This document shows positions 60,738 through 64,000 of a DNA stretch of 64,000 nucleotides, piece after piece. The first letter of the stretch is position 1; each line of letters opens with the position of its first letter. The DNA comes from Cellvibrio sp. KY-YJ-3 (GTDB taxonomy: Bacteria; Pseudomonadota; Gammaproteobacteria; Pseudomonadales; Cellvibrionaceae). The notes beneath the pieces were generated by a model. The model was not told the origin of the DNA and searched no databases. It was given only the letters and a program-made list of their open reading frames with translations. Location of the stretch: positions 3,238,001 to 3,302,000 of the forward strand of contig NZ_CP031727.1 in NCBI RefSeq assembly GCF_008806955.1. The letters run 5' to 3'. Position numbers and translations under genes: made by a program.

Positions 60738-62610
60738 GATGTGAAACTTCCATGATGGGCTGCGAAGAACTAGAGAATGGCTGGGAAAACAAGGGGTTTT
60801 TAACCCGATTAATGCGAATAGAGGATTCATTTTGCAGTCGCCGCTTGGTGTGGGCTTCTACAATCACGTACTCAGACTGGAGATTAAATAGTTGGAATTG
60901 TTTATGTTGCTCAGGAAAATCGCGCTGATAACCCATAATGCAATCGTTGACTAAACGCCAAAATGTTGATTCAGCAACCTGGTAGTGAAGGTCAAAAAAC
61001 AATGCAACCTCTGAAAGGTTCATTGAAAAAAAAGCGCTATACAAAAAGTTTTTCACATCTTCGGGTTCGCTGGCACTAATGTAAGAACTGCTATTGCGCG
61101 CAAGGTGCTGCCGGGGTGTCGCACGCAAAATAGTTAAGCATTCACTGTGGGTTACCTGGTCTTGAATAAAACGCACACCATCATGAAAATCCTTAAAGGC
61201 TACGCGGATGGGCCAGCCATCTTTATGAATAAGAATCATATTTTGGGCGTGGGACTCCAAGGCAACACCGTGGGCATAAAGCAGCCTAATCAGCGGCAGC
61301 ACACTCACTGTTAATAGCTGCACCAACCACTCGTAAACCCCATAGCGGGCAACCCAATTTTGAATTACCGGTAGTGCATCACGATCCATTTCCGTCAAAC
61401 CGCTGAATGGGATAGCTCGCTCATCGGCTGTTAAATAGGGGTAAAGACTTTCTCGCCACAGACATGCGATTTGCCCGGAGGCAATAGCCTCACACGCGGA
61501 TGAAAAGCTAATTGCCTTAACCTCCCTGAGAATAATTGGATTGAGTTCCTTCGCTAAATAACTATCCTCAGCAACCAAGCGATGCAGCCAGTCACTAATA
61601 ACCGGTGCATTAGCAATTGTATGTTCCGCTAAACCTCTCGCGGTGGAGGTATTGACAATATTCAACGCGAGCTTTGCGTAATGCACCTCAGGGCGAACAG
61701 CATTAGCGAGCGTACGGATAGATTGTTGCGGGCGATATGTTTCAACTCCCTCCCCCAACAAAATAATATTTTTCTGATGAATATCGGCCGTATAAAGCGG
61801 CAACAATTGGTTTAACCACTGCCAGGGGTGCACCGGCATAAACACATAGTCGTCAGGGTTGCATCCATACCCCCTGAGCAAAGTATTAAATTCTATTAAT
61901 TGATCACCTAACTGCTGCTGGTAAAAATCCAATTCGTTTAGTGAAGGCGAAGCAATCGACAAACAATTTAACTTTCTAAGGGCAAGCCAAACCAACTTAA
62001 TATCCGGTGAAAACTCCGGGCCATAATGAAGATTATCGACAGCATCAAAACCAATACGCGATTTATAACAAGGATGATATGGATGTGCCCTGAGCAAACC
62101 GCTTTCGATATCGTCATAGGGCATATTCCTCAGCAATCGAATAGCTTGATTATCGGCACCATATGTATATTGCTGATTGGCATAAAACAAAGCAGCCGTA
62201 TCATTTGCGAGTGTATGATCTAGCTCTTGAATAAAGCGCTCCATAAACTCTGCAGCTATAGTAAAACTGGCTGCTATTTCACTGAGAAACTCACGCACGG
62301 ATACAGCTTCACTAACCTGACCGGAGCATGTGCGCAATACTGGTTCAGCACTGAGCTCAACCCGCCCAAAGCTTGCCCTACGGTAGCCTTTGCAGCTATA
62401 AATCACTGGCTGTCCATTTTTGGCAACACCCTGCACGCTGAACTCAATAAGGCTGGTTGATAGTTTTTTTTCTGCATACTTAATTGTGTCTTCGTACACC
62501 AGCGCCTGTATTAATTGCTTAAACAAACGTCGCCTGCTCTGGATATATTCTTCTGTGTGAAAAAGATGGGCACTGCTTGCATCAATCAAGATTTTGGTTA
62601 AAAAATTCAT
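60730..62610 (-). CDS. IucA/IucC-type NIS siderophore synthetase 2
   Basis: A synthetase of 626 residues in the same family as its neighbours. It has AHPYHPCYKSRIGFDAVDN, FMPVHPWQWL, PQQSIRTLANAVRPEVHYAKL, and the C-terminal ESHAQNMIL with AFKDFHDGVRF. The last is KD where the family usually has RD. GAGAGG precedes the ATG at 62610, which overlaps the previous stop codon (TAATG). By gene order it would match SbnE. The product is slightly longer than typical (about 580-600) because of a Ser-rich C-terminus. Confidence 0.92.
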   Translation of the reverse strand: MNFLTKILIDASSAHLFHTEEYIQSRRRLFKQLIQALVYEDTIKYAEKKLSTSLIEFSVQGVAKNGQPVIYSCKGYRRASFGRVELSAEPVLRTCSGQVSEAVSVREFLSEIAASFTIAAEFMERFIQELDHTLANDTAALFYANQQYTYGADNQAIRLLRNMPYDDIESGLLRAHPYHPCYKSRIGFDAVDNLHYGPEFSPDIKLVWLALRKLNCLSIASPSLNELDFYQQQLGDQLIEFNTLLRGYGCNPDDYVFMPVHPWQWLNQLLPLYTADIHQKNIILLGEGVETYRPQQSIRTLANAVRPEVHYAKLALNIVNTSTARGLAEHTIANAPVISDWLHRLVAEDSYLAKELNPIILREVKAISFSSACEAIASGQIACLWRESLYPYLTADERAIPFSGLTEMDRDALPVIQNWVARYGVYEWLVQLLTVSVLPLIRLLYAHGVALESHAQNMILIHKDGWPIRVAFKDFHDGVRFIQDQVTHSECLTILRATPRQHLARNSSSYISASEPEDVKNFLYSAFFSMNLSEVALFFDLHYQVAESTFWRLVNDCIMGYQRDFPEQHKQFQLFNLQSEYVIVEAHTKRRLQNESSIRINRVKNPLFSQPFSSSSQPIMEVSHHE

Positions 62611-64000
62611 TAATTACCTCTCTCTTCCACACAATGAAAAGGATTTGTCACACTTCCTGTTGCACTTGGCATCCCCATCATACGGGTTCGCTTAATCAAA
62701 CAAGGCAATAAGATTTGTCGCGATGGCCACAAGTGACTATCTATAATCTCCTTGCGCAGAATGGCTTTTGACATAACCGGCAAATTCATTTCATTGAGAA
62801 GGTTTTCAATCACAAACTTTAGTTGCCGCCAAAATTCAGCCATAGGTATGCCGTAGGCCTGTGACAAAGCATCTGCAATTGCGCGCAAATTCACTTGAAC
62901 GCCCAAGGTTAAAAAATAACTGAGCAATTGCTGTGGTGATAAACAAATCAAGGAGTTCGGTGTTGACCAATCCATCTGGTAATCAAGCAGGGGAATTTGT
63001 TGTTGCTGCAACCACGGAGGAAAGATGCGTAAGGTATCGTGGTCACGTAAGGTTAATTGTTCCACGGCGATGGAATTAAATGTAACCAGAATATTTTGCC
63101 CGTGAACTTCAGGCATCACGCCATGACTAAAGCAATGGAATGAAAACTCACAAAACAATCTGGCAATTGCGGTAAATGTTTGCAGGGAAAATTCAGCTAT
63201 TGAATGGTCTGTAACATACTGATGATACAACCACTCAATGGCAGGCACCTTGCCTTTGGTTGCTACCGCAAGAGCCGACATGGGAATTAAAGTTTTACCA
63301 TCAGCTTCCGGGTAACTCCGCAACAGACAAGATAGGAATCCGGATCGGTTAGATAGCTCAGACGTATTCTCTGGTAAGAAAGCCAGCCATTGGCTTTCAT
63401 CACACAAATTTATTTTTCCCCTCTCCGGCATTCGCGCAATTATCGCCGCCAACATTTGCTGCGCTTGATAACCGTTAAATAAATAGCGGGACGGCAGGAT
63501 ACGCAATGCGCCCAAACACAATAGCGCCAAGGGCAATTTGGCGTGCACTGCCGTTTGGTGATTGGGAATTAGTGATCTACCGGATGCAGTGGGCAAGAAG
63601 CTTCCCAGGGATTCTGTCACCAATATTATCTGACCATCATTAATTTCGGGATCAAACTCCTTTTTTAAATGCATTTTAAAATGCCAGGGGTGAACCGGAA
63701 TAAGCGTATATTGTGTACAGTCCAGAGCAATGTTTCTGCATGTATTAGATAAAGCGTTTTGTTCTGTTTCGTTAAGCAACTGCTCTGCAATTACCATTCC
63801 TTGGAGTTGGGCATTACCTACAAGATAATTATTGTTCACTGCAACCCAGGTTAAACCAAACCCTTCACTGGTTTCCGTAGAGTATTGCCGGAAATTCTCT
63901 GCACTCCACCCCTTTTTTGACTTTGCCAAGGGATGGAATGGGCGATCACGCAGAGCCGATAACTGTTCCCAATGATGCAAGGCAACATGGTGCTGCCAGC
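62610..64000 (-). CDS. IucA/IucC-type NIS siderophore synthetase 1 (5' end outside window)
   Basis: A synthetase fragment of about 463 residues; the frame stays open through the right edge, so the N-terminus lies beyond 64000. Visible motifs are FHPLAKSKKGWSAENF, LIPVHPWHFK, PTASGRSLIP with the following LPLALLCLGALRILPSRYL, and EVHGQNILV with TLRDHDTLRIF. The Met-like TTG at 63980 is not the true start, since family sequence continues before it. It is the furthest upstream synthetase seen. By order it could correspond to SbnC, the alpha-ketoglutarate-utilising type, but this is untested. Confidence 0.9.
   Translation of the reverse strand, partial: WQHHVALHHWEQLSALRDRPFHPLAKSKKGWSAENFRQYSTETSEGFGLTWVAVNNNYLVGNAQLQGMVIAEQLLNETEQNALSNTCRNIALDCTQYTLIPVHPWHFKMHLKKEFDPEINDGQIILVTESLGSFLPTASGRSLIPNHQTAVHAKLPLALLCLGALRILPSRYLFNGYQAQQMLAAIIARMPERGKINLCDESQWLAFLPENTSELSNRSGFLSCLLRSYPEADGKTLIPMSALAVATKGKVPAIEWLYHQYVTDHSIAEFSLQTFTAIARLFCEFSFHCFSHGVMPEVHGQNILVTFNSIAVEQLTLRDHDTLRIFPPWLQQQQIPLLDYQMDWSTPNSLICLSPQQLLSYFLTLGVQVNLRAIADALSQAYGIPMAEFWRQLKFVIENLLNEMNLPVMSKAILRKEIIDSHLWPSRQILLPCLIKRTRMMGMPSATGSVTNPFHCVEERGN

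Overview
The window looks like chromosome from a gammaproteobacterium, most likely Cellvibrio or a close relative in the Cellvibrionaceae. That assignment is inference: it rests on Pseudomonas-like gene order (holB-pilZ-tatD, tmk), gammaproteobacterial core proteins (GpsA, SixA, RapA, TruC, RsuA, PpiB, LpxH) and mid-range base composition. No 16S gene is present. The left four fifths is ordinary housekeeping sequence. The right end is an iron-acquisition region.

Layout. 1-5.1 kb: the 3' end of folE, an OmpA-like protein, a hydrolase, the overlapping operon gpsA-DUF4389-sixA and a flavin reductase. 5.4-10.4 kb: tRNA-Pro, tRNA-Arg and tRNA-His, then folD, the overlapping RNA-modification operon truC-rsuA-methyltransferase, and two identical tRNA-Asn genes flanking ppnP. 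10.4-18.9 kb: an S33-type hydrolase with a pseudouridine synthase, an acyltransferase, a GltB-like flavoprotein, a DUF3806 protein, a UPF0016 manganese exporter behind a yybP-ykoY riboswitch, a CbiM-like permease, a HIT protein and an orphan possibly nuclease-like protein. 19-31.6 kb: deaD with a long leader, rapA and two small partners, a mutarotase, mdh, a dihydrolipoamide-dehydrogenase-like enzyme, a YkgJ protein, a dUTPase and TatD. 31.6-46.5 kb: pilZ, holB, rluA, tmk, ppiB, lpxH, a complete Opp-type peptide importer, an M3 peptidase lipoprotein, a CheC-like protein paired with a diguanylate cyclase, and a TauE permease.

46.5-64 kb: two divergent TonB-dependent siderophore receptors share a strong Fur-box candidate. 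They are followed by a DUF3649/PepSY/DUF3325 inner-membrane set, an RND efflux pair, and a minus-strand operon of three IucA/IucC-type (NIS) siderophore synthetases plus an HpcH/HpaI-family aldolase. The order synthetase-synthetase-synthetase-aldolase, with the aldolase last, parallels the sbnC/E/F/G part of the staphyloferrin B cluster. The working picture is of a cell that makes a citrate-based carboxylate siderophore, may export it with the neighbouring RND pump, takes up ferric siderophore through the TonB receptors and reduces it at the inner membrane. The operon runs off the right edge, so precursor-supply genes cannot be seen.

The most interesting non-coding element is the manganese-exporter leader (about 15,982-16,276). 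It holds a promoter, a yybP-ykoY aptamer with a correctly registered P1 helix, a perfect palindrome matching a 7-1-7 Fur box inside the transcribed aptamer, and two mutually exclusive helices that could be the switch. Other points of note are a conserved promoter signature shared by three tRNA units, a DnaA-box cluster beside an AT-rich block upstream of gpsA, and a structured segment in the deaD leader. No insertion sequence, prophage, integron or CRISPR array was recognised.
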